DNA of 64,000 nucleotides from Algoriphagus boseongensis (GCF_004362805.1 NZ_SNYF01000005.1:1-64000), one strand, 5' to 3'. Shown: positions 35,157 to 43,480, counted from the stretch's first letter. Notes: a model not told the origin generated them from the letters alone. Program-made: numbers and translations.

Positions 35157-36017
35157 TTACTTTTGGTAAGCTGCTTTGATTTGGTTGCTAAGCTCAAGGC
35201 TAGCCCGTAGCATGGGAAGTCTCACCTGATCACTTTTGATGATACCCATGTGGAAAAGAAGGTTTTTGATTCCAACAGGATTTCCTTCCTGATACATCAG
35301 TGAATTAAGGGGAAGAAGTGAGAAAGTGGCTCCCAGGGAAGTGGCCTGATCTCCTTGAGTGATTTCTTTGAAGGTCTCTGGAAGTGCATTTGCCAAAACA
35401 GAAATAATTCCTGCTCCACCAATGCTCATCATGGCCTTGGTCAGTAAGTCGTCTCCCGAGATCAAAAGAAAATCTTTCGGCATTCCAGCAGCGATTTGCA
35501 TGCATTGTTCCATGTTTCCACTCGCTTCTTTCATTCCCACAATATTGGGATGATGGGAAAGTTTCAAGGTAGTTGCAGCTGTCATGTTGGACATTGTTCT
35601 GCCCGGAATATTATAGAGAATCACCGGAGCGGGCGAAACGTCAGCAATTGCAGTGTAATGTGCTACGATTCCATCCTGACTTGGCTTGTTGTAATATGGA
35701 CTTACAGAAAGGATGGCTGCGACTCCGTAAAAGTCGGTGTTCTGAATTTCCTGAATGACCGCTTGGGTATTGTTTCCACCGATTCCTAAAACCAAAGGAA
35801 CTCTACCTGCATTGTATTCTAAACATGCTTTTAGCACCTGTTTCTTTTCTTCCGAAGTCAATGTGGCAGCCTCTCCGGTAGTTCCTAAAACCACCAAATA
35901 GTCTACCCCTCCAGAAATCACATGATCGATCAAGTTTTTCAGACTTTGAAAGTCTATGGATTGATCGTCATGAAAGGGAGTAACCAGTGCTACTCCGGTG
36001 CCTTTGAATGCGTTCAT
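35157..36017 (-). CDS. dapA: 4-hydroxy-tetrahydrodipicolinate synthase
   Basis: A 286-residue class I aldolase of lysine and diaminopimelate synthesis that condenses pyruvate with aspartate semialdehyde. Motifs in order: GTGVALVTPF, LVVLGTTGEAATL (pyruvate-binding TT pair), SPYYNKPSQDG with the catalytic Tyr, ILYNIPGRTMSN with the Tyr and Arg, and the Schiff-base Lys in IVGMKEASGNM. Its ATG at 36017 is preceded by TATCTTTG (36039-36046, minus strand), a match to the -7 box. It heads a unit with xseA and xseB. This association is common in Bacteroidota and probably only transcriptional. Confidence 0.96.
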   Translation of the reverse strand: MNAFKGTGVALVTPFHDDQSIDFQSLKNLIDHVISGGVDYLVVLGTTGEAATLTSEEKKQVLKACLEYNAGRVPLVLGIGGNNTQAVIQEIQNTDFYGVAAILSVSPYYNKPSQDGIVAHYTAIADVSPAPVILYNIPGRTMSNMTAATTLKLSHHPNIVGMKEASGNMEQCMQIAAGMPKDFLLISGDDLLTKAMMSIGGAGIISVLANALPETFKEITQGDQATSLGATFSLLPLNSLMYQEGNPVGIKNLLFHMGIIKSDQVRLPMLRASLELSNQIKAAYQK

Positions 36018-36131
36018 GGGAAAATTAGCTTAGGGCTGCAAAGATACATCCTTGGATGGTTTTTGAGTCCCGTTTACGTAAAAAATGGGGTTTAATCGAT
36101 TTAAACTCTGTTTTTAGCTAAAATAAAATAT

Positions 36132-36188
36132 GAATATCCGCAATCTTAAAACTAGGCAGGTCATTGGTTCTATAGATTGCGGATATTC
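36132..36188. repeat. 15-bp inverted repeat with 27-bp loop
   Basis: GAATATCCGCAATCT (36132-36146) faces AGATTGCGGATATTC (36174-36188) exactly. It is followed by short GAC/GACGACAG-type repeats. No supported gene lies in 36018-36384 apart from this and the terminator. An open frame that covers it (36130-36363) has no protein-like composition. Confidence 0.6.
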
Positions 36189-36315
36189 GTCGACTGACCA
36201 CAGACGACAGTCCACAGCACCTCAAATCAGACTTCATATCTATTCTCATTTAGTACCTGGTAGCAAAGCGGATAATCCTAAAATAAAGAATGATAGGATT
36301 TCTTTTTCAAAAAAA

Positions 36316-36342
36316 TGGGGTTTGCCCAAAGAACAAACCCCA
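36316..36342 (-). terminator. Rho-independent terminator
   Basis: TGGGGTTTG and CAAACCCCA form a 9-bp stem. On the minus strand it is followed by TTTTTTTGAAAAAG, 43 bp past the stop codon of the gene at 36385-36903. Confidence 0.85.
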
Positions 36343-36384
36343 AATGCTTTTTTAAGGAAATAAAAGCTGCCTAAAAGGATTTTC

Positions 36385-36903
36385 TTAGGCCCATTTTAAG
36401 CTTGGAACCTGATTAGGTTGAATCCTCTGCTTGATGTAGCTGGCCCATTTTCTCGCGATAGAGTATTCATCAGCCAAATGGTTGACTTCGGTCTCATCGT
36501 AGATTGGAAGGCTTTTGGAAGCTTTTGAACTATCCTTGAAATGAAGCACCAAATCCAGGTATTCCAATTTTTGCTGGCGTTCTCTGTGATGTTTTATTTC
36601 CCTAAAATGGGTATCCAAACTGATATGATCTACTTCATCAAGACGAACTAGAGTTTGGGCAGGGAAATGTCCATGACGGCAATACACCAGAATATTTTTC
36701 TCCTGGTCAATTCCCAAGGTATAGTGATTTCTCCAGCTCTGAATTTTGTCCAGGTGAAGGTTTTGGGTTTCCACAAATTCCTGAAAACTTGGACAGACAG
36801 CTTGTTCTTTTTTAGTGGACTGGTAAATATGTAATAGGTAGGGAAAGCTTATAAGTAGCAATCCCAATGATGCAATAAGCACCTCGGAAGTGATTGTTTC
36901 CAT
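36385..36903 (-). CDS. Membrane-anchored hypothetical protein
   Basis: A 172-residue protein with one N-terminal transmembrane helix (about 8-26, IASLGLLLISFPYLLHIY), then a soluble cytoplasmic or periplasmic domain rich in His and charged residues: NLHLDKIQSWRNHYTLGID, VYCRHGHFPAQTLVRLDEVD, HISLDTHFREIKHHRERQQ. No named family is recognised. The composition suggests a helical-beta sensor-type domain, but that is only an impression. It has its own terminator and is 58 bp from the next minus-strand gene. Confidence 0.72.
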   Translation of the reverse strand: METITSEVLIASLGLLLISFPYLLHIYQSTKKEQAVCPSFQEFVETQNLHLDKIQSWRNHYTLGIDQEKNILVYCRHGHFPAQTLVRLDEVDHISLDTHFREIKHHRERQQKLEYLDLVLHFKDSSKASKSLPIYDETEVNHLADEYSIARKWASYIKQRIQPNQVPSLKWA

Positions 36904-36961
36904 GATTTTTAAGATGAATTGAGTTGTTAAATGATTTAATAGCGGGATTAAATCGACTCAA

Positions 36962-37300
36962 TTACCAAGTGTGGAAAAAGTAGAAAAAGGTAGTTTTTAC
37001 ATCAAAAAGTGGAGTGGATCCATACTCCGATTGATGGAAGTCTGGAAGTATTTCTGCTGTTGGATTTAATTCGATCCAATTGGTATTGGCTCCAACAAGG
37101 ATTTTAAGGTCAAGTTCAAAATCTGGAACTTCAGGGAGTTGGATAGACTCCTCGAAATGAGGAATGCTCGATGAAATAGAGGTTTTTTGAAGATTTTCCT
37201 GTTCTGCATTGGCCTGAGAAGGCGCAAGGAAAATCAAAAACAGGCCAAGTATCCAGTTGGTCAAAAGTAAAACCGATGTTACTTGTCGTTTCATTACCAC
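36962..37300 (-). CDS. Small secreted protein of unknown function
   Basis: A 112-residue protein starting MVMKRQVTSV (a second ATG is at 37294) with a signal peptide (LTNWILGLFLIFLAPSQANA). The mature part is acidic, with PDFELDLKILVGANTNWIELN and an aromatic C-terminus VKTTFFYFFHTW. No family is recognised. The aromatic tail could suggest membrane insertion. It is co-oriented with the next minus-strand gene 58 bp downstream (36385-36903). The stretch 37301-37668 upstream shows no gene or clear signal. Confidence 0.65.
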   Translation of the reverse strand: MVMKRQVTSVLLLTNWILGLFLIFLAPSQANAEQENLQKTSISSSIPHFEESIQLPEVPDFELDLKILVGANTNWIELNPTAEILPDFHQSEYGSTPLFDVKTTFFYFFHTW

Positions 37301-37668
37301 GTATTTACGAAGAAAAACGAGGAAGAAGTCAAGTTTGGTGTGTTAATTTTTTTAAAAGGGGGATATTGTTTACAAAATCTGCCAGGAAGGTGTTTTTGAT
37401 AAAAAGACCACCAAATTAAAGTTTTCAGAAATTTCGGAGAATTGACGAGGAAACGCTATGAACGTGGACGAATTTCCCCTCATATAATTATGAACTTTTA
37501 GAGCTTTTGGAATTAATTTTTCCGTCCAGAGGATCAATCAGAAACAATTTAATTAGCAGGAAGGAATTCGACCCTATGAAAAAGTGAATCGATTTGGGGT
37601 TTAGGAAGTATTATTAAAAAAACAAGAATGGTTTCTTGGTTCTAATTTGTAGATTCTTTTAGAAGAAA

Positions 37669-38175
37669 TCAATTCCAAAGTGCCAACCTTTTCTCAATCT
37701 CTCTTTTCAATCCTGCTGCTTGATACATGGAATTGATTTTAGGCATCTCGGATAGGATTTGAATGGCTTTAGATTTTTCAATCAATCCCTCCGAGACCAG
37801 TTGATCCAATATCCAGAAAATCCCATGATAGGGGAGGTTCAGTTTCCCTGCAAAGTCACGCACCAGCTTATCACTGCTGATGACGATCGCGCCGCCAAGT
37901 TTCTTTGCCAAATAGATTACAGAACGGTCTTCCTGTGAAAGTCCTCGGGGAAAAGCAATCTGTTTCATTTCCAGAAAATCATCCTCCTGGAGATTATGTA
38001 TATGCAGTTTGCCAACGGATTTGTAGGCTTCCAGAATTTGCTTTTGTTCTGGATAGAGTTCATTGATTACGGCTACGGATGTATGGAGTTCAAGATCTAA
38101 CTGGAAAAACGAAGTGATCATTTCCAGCTCGATCAGGTCTATAAAAATACAAGCATCCGTAACCGCTACTCGCAT
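37669..38175 (-). CDS. PIN-domain protein (putative toxin)
   Basis: A 168-residue PIN-fold nuclease-like protein. The four acidic positions are visible: D7 in VTDACIFIDL, E39 in VINELYP, D83 in SQEDRSVIYLA and D102 in ISSDKLVRDF. The length fits a single PIN domain with a helical tail. Its start codon overlaps by 1 bp the stop codon of an XRE/ImmA-type gene, so the two are co-translated and very likely work as a pair. Such PIN plus ImmA/IrrE-family pairs are known as toxin-antitoxin-like modules. RNA cleavage by the PIN domain is an inference. Confidence 0.85.
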   Translation of the reverse strand: MRVAVTDACIFIDLIELEMITSFFQLDLELHTSVAVINELYPEQKQILEAYKSVGKLHIHNLQEDDFLEMKQIAFPRGLSQEDRSVIYLAKKLGGAIVISSDKLVRDFAGKLNLPYHGIFWILDQLVSEGLIEKSKAIQILSEMPKINSMYQAAGLKREIEKRLALWN

Positions 38176-39230
38176 CAGATCACCATATTTTCCTTTCTAA
38201 ATTCCGCCAGTTTCTGATTCTTAAGCGACGCTGCTTTACTCATAGAGATGAAGTCCTCTGCCAATGCCCTGAAAAGCAATTGTGAAAAGCGGTTGGAATG
38301 CTCTGACCCTTCATAGGCTACAGGTTCATTTTTCCGATAGCCCAATTGATTAAACATCGCATAAAACTGTCTAAAGTAGTTGTCTGAGATCAAGCCGAGA
38401 TTCTTTGCACGATAAACCAAGGCCTGCATGGAAATTCCATACTGCTGCTTAATTGCGGCCAATTCATGGAAAGAAAGCTTGGTGCGCTTGCCTCCCAACT
38501 CGATCCGAAGTCGTTCTTCGGGAATCAGCATCGCAGTGGCAAAAGCATGGCAGAATTTCTCCTTTTGGTTTTCAGGAAGGTGATTCACCTCCAAGATCAA
38601 ATGCGCCAACTCGTGCAAGGCGGTAAATCGCTTTCGGTCAGGGGCATCATTCAGCTTTGCCTTGTTGAGGACGATCAGAGGAATATTTTTTCCATTTACC
38701 CAAGTACAAAAGCCATCAAATTCCTCAGTGGATTCTATTTCCAAAACCTTTACATGATGGTCCTCCAAAAGTTCGATGACATTGGAAAGCGCACCAGTGC
38801 CCAAACCCCAATGTTCTCGTAGCTTGAGGGCTGCTTTCTCAATGTCCAAAAAAGAATGAATAGAAATATTGCTTACCGGATTCTCAAACCGAGTCTCAAT
38901 ACCCAGAATCTGTTCCAATTCCAGATACCTCCCCAATTCGTCTTTGGCGATTTCCACGATTCGGGTTCGTTCCTTAGCAGGATAGCTTTCCAGCTTGCGG
39001 AATTCGATAGTTCCAAACTCCAAGACTTGATCGGAGAAAAAATAATCTGGTCGTACTCCCAAAGCCTCGGATAAGATTCCTATCATTTCACTGTCGGGAA
39101 CGACCTGTCCCAACTCGTACTTACTTAGGGACTGCTTGGTGATCCGATTGTTGATTTTGTCAGCCAAGCCCTGAAGGGAAAGTCCATTCATCAGACGGGC
39201 TGATTTGAGGCGTTCGGCAAAGTAGTTCAT
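38175..39230 (-). CDS. XRE-family HTH plus ImmA/IrrE metallopeptidase protein
   Basis: A 351-residue protein with an N-terminal XRE helix-turn-helix (about 8-62, SLQGLADKINNRITKQSLSK) and a central ImmA/IrrE-type Zn-peptidase domain (about 120-260) carrying HELAH at 206-210 and the downstream CHAFATAMLIP. The C-terminal region is helical. These proteins act as antitoxin or immunity regulators that bind DNA and may be cleaved or cleave a partner. The gene ends on the start codon of the PIN gene. The 230 bp upstream of it, shared with a divergent gene, contain many TGTCA/TGACA half-sites, a plausible target for its HTH. Confidence 0.92.
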   Translation of the reverse strand: MNYFAERLKSARLMNGLSLQGLADKINNRITKQSLSKYELGQVVPDSEMIGILSEALGVRPDYFFSDQVLEFGTIEFRKLESYPAKERTRIVEIAKDELGRYLELEQILGIETRFENPVSNISIHSFLDIEKAALKLREHWGLGTGALSNVIELLEDHHVKVLEIESTEEFDGFCTWVNGKNIPLIVLNKAKLNDAPDRKRFTALHELAHLILEVNHLPENQKEKFCHAFATAMLIPEERLRIELGGKRTKLSFHELAAIKQQYGISMQALVYRAKNLGLISDNYFRQFYAMFNQLGYRKNEPVAYEGSEHSNRFSQLLFRALAEDFISMSKAASLKNQKLAEFRKENMVI

Positions 39231-39246
39231 GATTTGGGTTTTTGTG

Positions 39247-39475
39247 TGTCAGTTTACGTTGACAAATGTACTGCCATAATTTACATATTAAAGTAAAAAT
39301 ATGTTAACTGTCACTTAAGTATGATAGATGGTATTGTCAGTAAATACCTGTAATTCTGACAAAATGGCCTTGAAATATCTGCTTTCACGAAATTTATCAA
39401 GTTTGGAACTCAATTGACAAACTTTGATGTTTATTTAATTATTGTCAACTACCATAAAACAATTATATCATGTCA
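39247..39475. promoter_or_regulatory. Cluster of TGTCA/TGACA half-sites between divergent genes
   Basis: TGTCA or TGACA occurs at 39247, 39260, 39309, 39335, 39357, 39415, 39443 and 39471. Pairs form inverted repeats: 39247-39264 (18 bp), 39335-39361 (TGTCAG/CTGACA) and TTGACAA/TTGTCAA at about 39414-39448. Likely operators for the XRE-family protein. Confidence 0.6.
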
Positions 39476-39697
39476 AAAGGCAAAAATCAACATGTAGTAC
39501 CTCACCCGGGCGGTTGGGGGGTAAGAGGTGAAGGTAATGGAAAAGTAACCAGAGTTACCGAGACCCAACGGGAGGCTATTCAGATAGCCCGAGAAATCGC
39601 TCAGAATCAACAATCCGAATTATTGATCCATGGAAGGAATGGACAGATTCGGGAACGGGATTCATTTGGAAATGATCCATTTCCACCGAAGGGGTAA
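39470..39697 (+). CDS. DUF2188-family small protein
   Basis: A 75-residue protein covering the whole DUF2188 domain: HVVPHPGGWGVRGEGNGKV, TQREAIQIAREIAQNQQSEL, LLIHGRNGQIRERDSFGNDP, FPPKG end. DUF2188 proteins are small, widely found near defence and mobile loci and without a proven biochemical role. It is divergent from the XRE/ImmA gene and shares the TGTCA-rich promoter region. It lies 47 bp ahead of the Asn-rich coiled-coil protein on the same strand. Confidence 0.9.
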   Translation: MSKGKNQHVVPHPGGWGVRGEGNGKVTRVTETQREAIQIAREIAQNQQSELLIHGRNGQIRERDSFGNDPFPPKG

Positions 39698-39744
39698 AAG
39701 CCCCTTCTTTAATTCTTTTTAAACAACCACTAACTGAAATTAAA

Positions 39745-40593
39745 ATGGCCAAAAAATTCAACGCTGCTCAGTTCAGGAGTCAGCTAAACCAGTCAATCAA
39801 TCGATATAACCAGCAAGTCCGAGAGTACAATAGGAAAGTTGATCAAGCCATCAATAAATACAACCAAGCTGTAAGGCAACACAATGCCAGAGTGAAAGCA
39901 AATCGGCAAAGATTGAATTCAGCCATAGCAAGGTTGAATTCACAGGCATCAATGCGGTACTCAGTTACCAGCTCCTCTTCGATCAGACTCTATCAAAGTT
40001 ACCAGCAATTGGATAATCGCTATGAGTCAGGGTATTTGAATGACAGTTATGGGGATTGGATTGACTTGGCAGAAAGAGAAGCCGCCAATAGTGCTGAGCT
40101 TTCAAATTCCCTTCAAGCCCCAGCAGAGTCAAGTCAATTTATTGGACCTGTGATCACCTCAACTATCTCCTATGAGTTAAAGGGAATATCTGAGGATCTT
40201 GATAATCGATGGAAGGGAGCCATATTCTCACTTAATCCTCATAATCCGGATGCTGCACGACATTTTTGCACTAGTTCTAGGGAAGTGATCATTCAGCTAA
40301 TTGAAATGAGAGCACCGGATGAAGAGGTTAGGGTTAATTATCCGTCGGTAAAATTTACTGAGAATGGAAAACCTTCTAGAAGATCTAAAATTGAATACCT
40401 CCTTCACCAAAATCAGCGAGAAGCCTTAGCAGATTTCACTGAATCCAACATTGAGGATATCATGATTCTGTTCCGAGACTTCAATAATGGGACCCATGGC
40501 TCCGCCGGAAGATATTCCTATGATCAGCTTCTGAAATTGAAGACTAGGGTGGAGGATTCGATAAAGTATTTGTACAATATTGCATATAATTAG
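39745..40593 (+). CDS. Asn-rich coiled-coil protein resembling predicted pPIWI-associated nucleases
   Basis: A 282-residue protein. Residues 10-67 are a repetitive Asn-rich coiled coil (INRYNQQVREYNRKVDQAI, NKYNQAVRQHNARVKANRQ). A linker leads to a conserved-looking C-terminal domain (about 140-280) with WKGAIFSLNPHNPDAARHF, CTSSREVIIQLIEMRAPDEE and FRDFNNGTHGSAGRYSYDQL. From memory, this arrangement matches proteins annotated as predicted pPIWI-associating nucleases, but I cannot confirm the family. The gene follows DUF2188 and precedes an unknown 256-residue protein by 9 bp. Taken together the three look like one defence or stress unit. Confidence 0.6.
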   Translation: MAKKFNAAQFRSQLNQSINRYNQQVREYNRKVDQAINKYNQAVRQHNARVKANRQRLNSAIARLNSQASMRYSVTSSSSIRLYQSYQQLDNRYESGYLNDSYGDWIDLAEREAANSAELSNSLQAPAESSQFIGPVITSTISYELKGISEDLDNRWKGAIFSLNPHNPDAARHFCTSSREVIIQLIEMRAPDEEVRVNYPSVKFTENGKPSRRSKIEYLLHQNQREALADFTESNIEDIMILFRDFNNGTHGSAGRYSYDQLLKLKTRVEDSIKYLYNIAYN

Positions 40594-40602
40594 TTTTTTA
40601 AC

Positions 40603-41373
40603 ATGAATAATTGGTATCTATCCGAAAGCCTTAAATCAAAAGAATTGACCACAGATTCAAGGAAAATAATTTCCGAGGGTTGGACCTTGCTTGGGAAAGC
40701 GATGGATTCTATTACCTCAGTTCCAATATTTGATATGGTTTCTTCCATCTCAGATGGTATAATTGCCATTAGGGAATATAGGATACTAAAAATGATTGCC
40801 CACTTTTTTGAAAACTTTGATTCTCTTAATTGGGAAGAGAGAATGGAATTTTCATATCGTCTTCAAACAGAGGAAGAGTATGAGGATTTTACAGAAAAAA
40901 TACTCTTTTACCTAGAATCTCTTCAAGACAAACAAAAAGCTATTTGGATTGGAAAAATGGCTATTGGATTAGCAAGAAATAAAATTTCAATGCATCAATT
41001 TGAATTATCCGTTTTTGCTATTCAAAATTCTATGCCTGGTGACTTGATTTTACTCAAAAATGTATTTTACCAAGCAATCAATGAAAGAAAAAATGAATTA
41101 GTCACAGAAAGAAATACCGATTGGCTAGAAACATATGTATTCCAATATATTGGATTACATTACTATAATTCAGACGGTTTACAAAATTTAAAGAAAAGAA
41201 CCATTAACAGCTTTTTATCTATTGGTTTAATGGAACGAGAGATGAAGGAATTTAAAAAAAGTGCCAGAGATTTAGGGTTAGATGGAGGTGTTAGTGTCTT
41301 GGAGGGTTACAGGGAAATATATTCATTTTCTGAAATTTCTTTCTTAATTTTTATGTGCGCTTTAAAAGATTAG
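40603..41373 (+). CDS. Unknown protein of the defence island
   Basis: A 256-residue, AT-rich-coded protein with no signal peptide. The middle is helical (KMIAHFFENFDSLNWEERME, EEYEDFTEKILFYLESLQDK), with one mildly hydrophobic segment (about 40-57, VPIFDMVSSISDGIIAIRE). The C-terminus is MEREMKEFKKSARDLGLDGG and SEISFLIFMCALKD. No named family or catalytic motif is recognised. The ORF starts 9 bp after the preceding gene, pointing to co-expression. It converges on the nucleotidyltransferase gene, 42 bp away. A toxin or effector role is possible but unsupported. Confidence 0.6.
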   Translation: MNNWYLSESLKSKELTTDSRKIISEGWTLLGKAMDSITSVPIFDMVSSISDGIIAIREYRILKMIAHFFENFDSLNWEERMEFSYRLQTEEEYEDFTEKILFYLESLQDKQKAIWIGKMAIGLARNKISMHQFELSVFAIQNSMPGDLILLKNVFYQAINERKNELVTERNTDWLETYVFQYIGLHYYNSDGLQNLKKRTINSFLSIGLMEREMKEFKKSARDLGLDGGVSVLEGYREIYSFSEISFLIFMCALKD

Positions 41374-41415
41374 AATTTAATTCTGTATTTCTATTTTATT
41401 ATGCTTGACAGATGG

Positions 41416-42147
41416 TCAATTATTCCCCATTTCAAGTTTGGTTTCTATGTATTTTTTACTGTAAAGAACTTTTTCAAAATGTTTAATTTGGGTTTCTTCT
41501 AAATCAAATTTATATTTTTTTTGCCATGTGTTGATTAGTCTATAAAGCCTTGGTGATATTTTTAAATTATATTTTTCGGAATAGTAAATTGAATTTACAA
41601 TACACAAATCCTTTTTCAAATTCTCTCTAAAAACATAATCAATCTCTCTGGTTTTCAAGAATTTAAGAAAATCTTCTGTGTAATAAAACTTTTTATCGTT
41701 TATTGAATAGATAATTGATGAAAAATTAAAAAAAACACTTTTAGGTAAGTATGAAAATAGTTTCCATTCAATTCTCTTCTCTATATTTAAAGCCCAAGTA
41801 TTTTCAACAAGCCATAAATCAAACTTTTTAGCACCAAGGTTAAATTTATATCCCCCAAAAGAATTAACACTATATGTATTTTCCTTTAGAATCTTAGAAA
41901 GATCCACAGAGTTTCCTACAACTAAATCGACATCCCTAATGAGATAATTATGAAGAAAATAGTTTCTTATTATGCCGCTAAACAAATAAACATTAGTTTC
42001 AAGAGTGAGGCTTTTGATAAAATCAAAAGCTTCACCCTCTAAAGCATCCTCAAGATAACGATAGAACTTAAAAGCCTTAGAGTCTACCTCTTCGGATATT
42101 TTCCTATATTTTCTGACCACTGATTCTTTGATATTGATCCAAGGCAA
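41416..42147 (-). CDS. Nucleotidyltransferase-fold protein linked to type I restriction
   Basis: A 243-residue protein with a Pol-beta/poly(A) polymerase-like nucleotidyltransferase head. GIIRNYFLHNYLIRDVDLV (about 58-76) holds the GxxR and DxD positions, and KKFDLWLVENTWALN (about 108-122) supplies a third Asp. The rest is helical and basic. No HEPN or anticodon-binding partner domain is visible. The DNA is very AT-rich. Its start overlaps the 3' end of the dGTPase gene by 44 bp and no other ATG is available, so translation appears coupled. It is the last gene of the restriction operon. Nucleotide transfer to tRNA, protein or nucleotides is an inference. Confidence 0.75.
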   Translation of the reverse strand: MPWINIKESVVRKYRKISEEVDSKAFKFYRYLEDALEGEAFDFIKSLTLETNVYLFSGIIRNYFLHNYLIRDVDLVVGNSVDLSKILKENTYSVNSFGGYKFNLGAKKFDLWLVENTWALNIEKRIEWKLFSYLPKSVFFNFSSIIYSINDKKFYYTEDFLKFLKTREIDYVFRENLKKDLCIVNSIYYSEKYNLKISPRLYRLINTWQKKYKFDLEETQIKHFEKVLYSKKYIETKLEMGNN

Positions 42148-43480
42148 ACTGATCGGTCATTCCTGAAATAAAATCAACTATTATCTGCATTTTGGAATAA
42201 GTCGAAAATTTATCAAAGTCATCAATTGAAGTGTCAATCTTCATGGACCTTATTACTCCGCCAGAAATCATTCCTTTAGCTCTTTTTCTATAATGCTTAT
42301 CTTTATTAAAAACAAAATCAATGTAATGATTGAGGAGTCCTGAAATTGCTGAATGGCCTGTAACTTCTAATTGTAAAATTTCCCTCTTAGGAAATATTAA
42401 TTCATCACAAATTGCTTTAAGTTTAATAGATAACAAATTATCTGAGAGTAATTCTTTGTGATAATCACCATTGCTAATACTATCCAAGTTATCTAAAAAT
42501 TCCTTCAAAGAAGCTTCAACGAGATTTGCTATAACCCCAATTCTAAGACGGACCATTTTAGTTATTTCTGCTCCTTCACCATCAATTTCATCAATTGACT
42601 CTAATAACATTTCTAAGCCCGGAACATCCTCCAGATATTCTTTAATTTTCGGGTAACTGAACCAATCTTTATTGAATCCATCCTCTACATCCATAATTCT
42701 GTAGCAAATTGTATCAGCGGCCTCCATTATGAAGGATAAGGGGTGTCTGAAATAAATACCATCTTTTTCTAGCCCACAATTTTCTGCTATTCTCTTAAAA
42801 TAATCGATTTCAGATTGGAATACACCTCTCTTACTCGTTGATATTTTACTTTCATCTGGATCCCCAAAATTGGGATATTTTAAAAACGCCCCTAAAGTTC
42901 CAAAGGTCAGATTTAATCCTGCTTTTTCATTAAGAGTTTGCAATTTGGTCAAAACTCTTAACCCTTGAGAATTTCCGTCAAAATGGATGAAATCTTTCCT
43001 TTCCTCTTCATTTAATTCACTTTCCCATTTTTTGTCTTTAAATAAATTTTTGAAGAATGTTGCGATAACTCTTTCTCCAAAATGTCCAAAAGGTGGATTC
43101 CCAATATCGTGTACAAGACAAGAATTCCTTAAAATAACAGGGATTGAGCGGAATGCTTCATATTCGGTTTTTCCAATCTTTTCAAGAAAGTCTGTATTTG
43201 TGCATAGCCTAAGTCCTAGCGAAAAGCCGATTTCCGAAACCTCCAAAGAATGCGTAAGTCTTGAATGTATGTTGTCGTCTGTAGTTAATGGAAAAACTTG
43301 AGTCTTATCATGCATTCTTCTGATAGCAGGACTAAATGTGATTCTTCCTGTATCACTTTCAAACTCATTTCTTGGATCAAGTCCAACTGTTCTTTTAGAT
43401 TTCTTTATACGGTCGGGAGACAAAAACTTATCCCATTTTTCTTTTAATTCATTCATATTTAAATAATTATGAGTTTTCAT
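42104..43480 (-). CDS. dGTPase-family HD phosphohydrolase
   Basis: A 458-residue deoxynucleotide triphosphohydrolase-like protein. The HD metal site is intact: His77 in SRLTHSLEVSEIG, H124/D125 in CLVHDIGNPPFGHFGE, and Asp near 256 in EAADTICYRIMDVEDG. SPAIRRMHDKTQVFPL and HFDGNSQGLRVLTKL also match dGTPase motifs. Such enzymes hydrolyse dGTP or other dNTPs to nucleoside and triphosphate. dNTP depletion by dGTPases is an established antiphage strategy. The start overlaps hsdS by 14 bp (a second ATG at 43456 would leave a 10-bp gap), placing it in the restriction operon. Confidence 0.9.
   Translation of the reverse strand: MKTHNYLNMNELKEKWDKFLSPDRIKKSKRTVGLDPRNEFESDTGRITFSPAIRRMHDKTQVFPLTTDDNIHSRLTHSLEVSEIGFSLGLRLCTNTDFLEKIGKTEYEAFRSIPVILRNSCLVHDIGNPPFGHFGERVIATFFKNLFKDKKWESELNEEERKDFIHFDGNSQGLRVLTKLQTLNEKAGLNLTFGTLGAFLKYPNFGDPDESKISTSKRGVFQSEIDYFKRIAENCGLEKDGIYFRHPLSFIMEAADTICYRIMDVEDGFNKDWFSYPKIKEYLEDVPGLEMLLESIDEIDGEGAEITKMVRLRIGVIANLVEASLKEFLDNLDSISNGDYHKELLSDNLLSIKLKAICDELIFPKREILQLEVTGHSAISGLLNHYIDFVFNKDKHYRKRAKGMISGGVIRSMKIDTSIDDFDKFSTYSKMQIIVDFISGMTDQFALDQYQRISGQKI

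Noticed and set aside
36130-36363. 77-codon open frame upstream of dapA
   Set aside because: It spans a perfect inverted repeat and a terminator and has no protein-like pattern.
41416-43480. CBASS or MNT-HEPN toxin-antitoxin interpretation of the nucleotidyltransferase pair
   Set aside because: No HEPN protein, cyclic-nucleotide effector or CD-NTase GS motif is seen; the partner is a dGTPase-type HD enzyme in a restriction operon.
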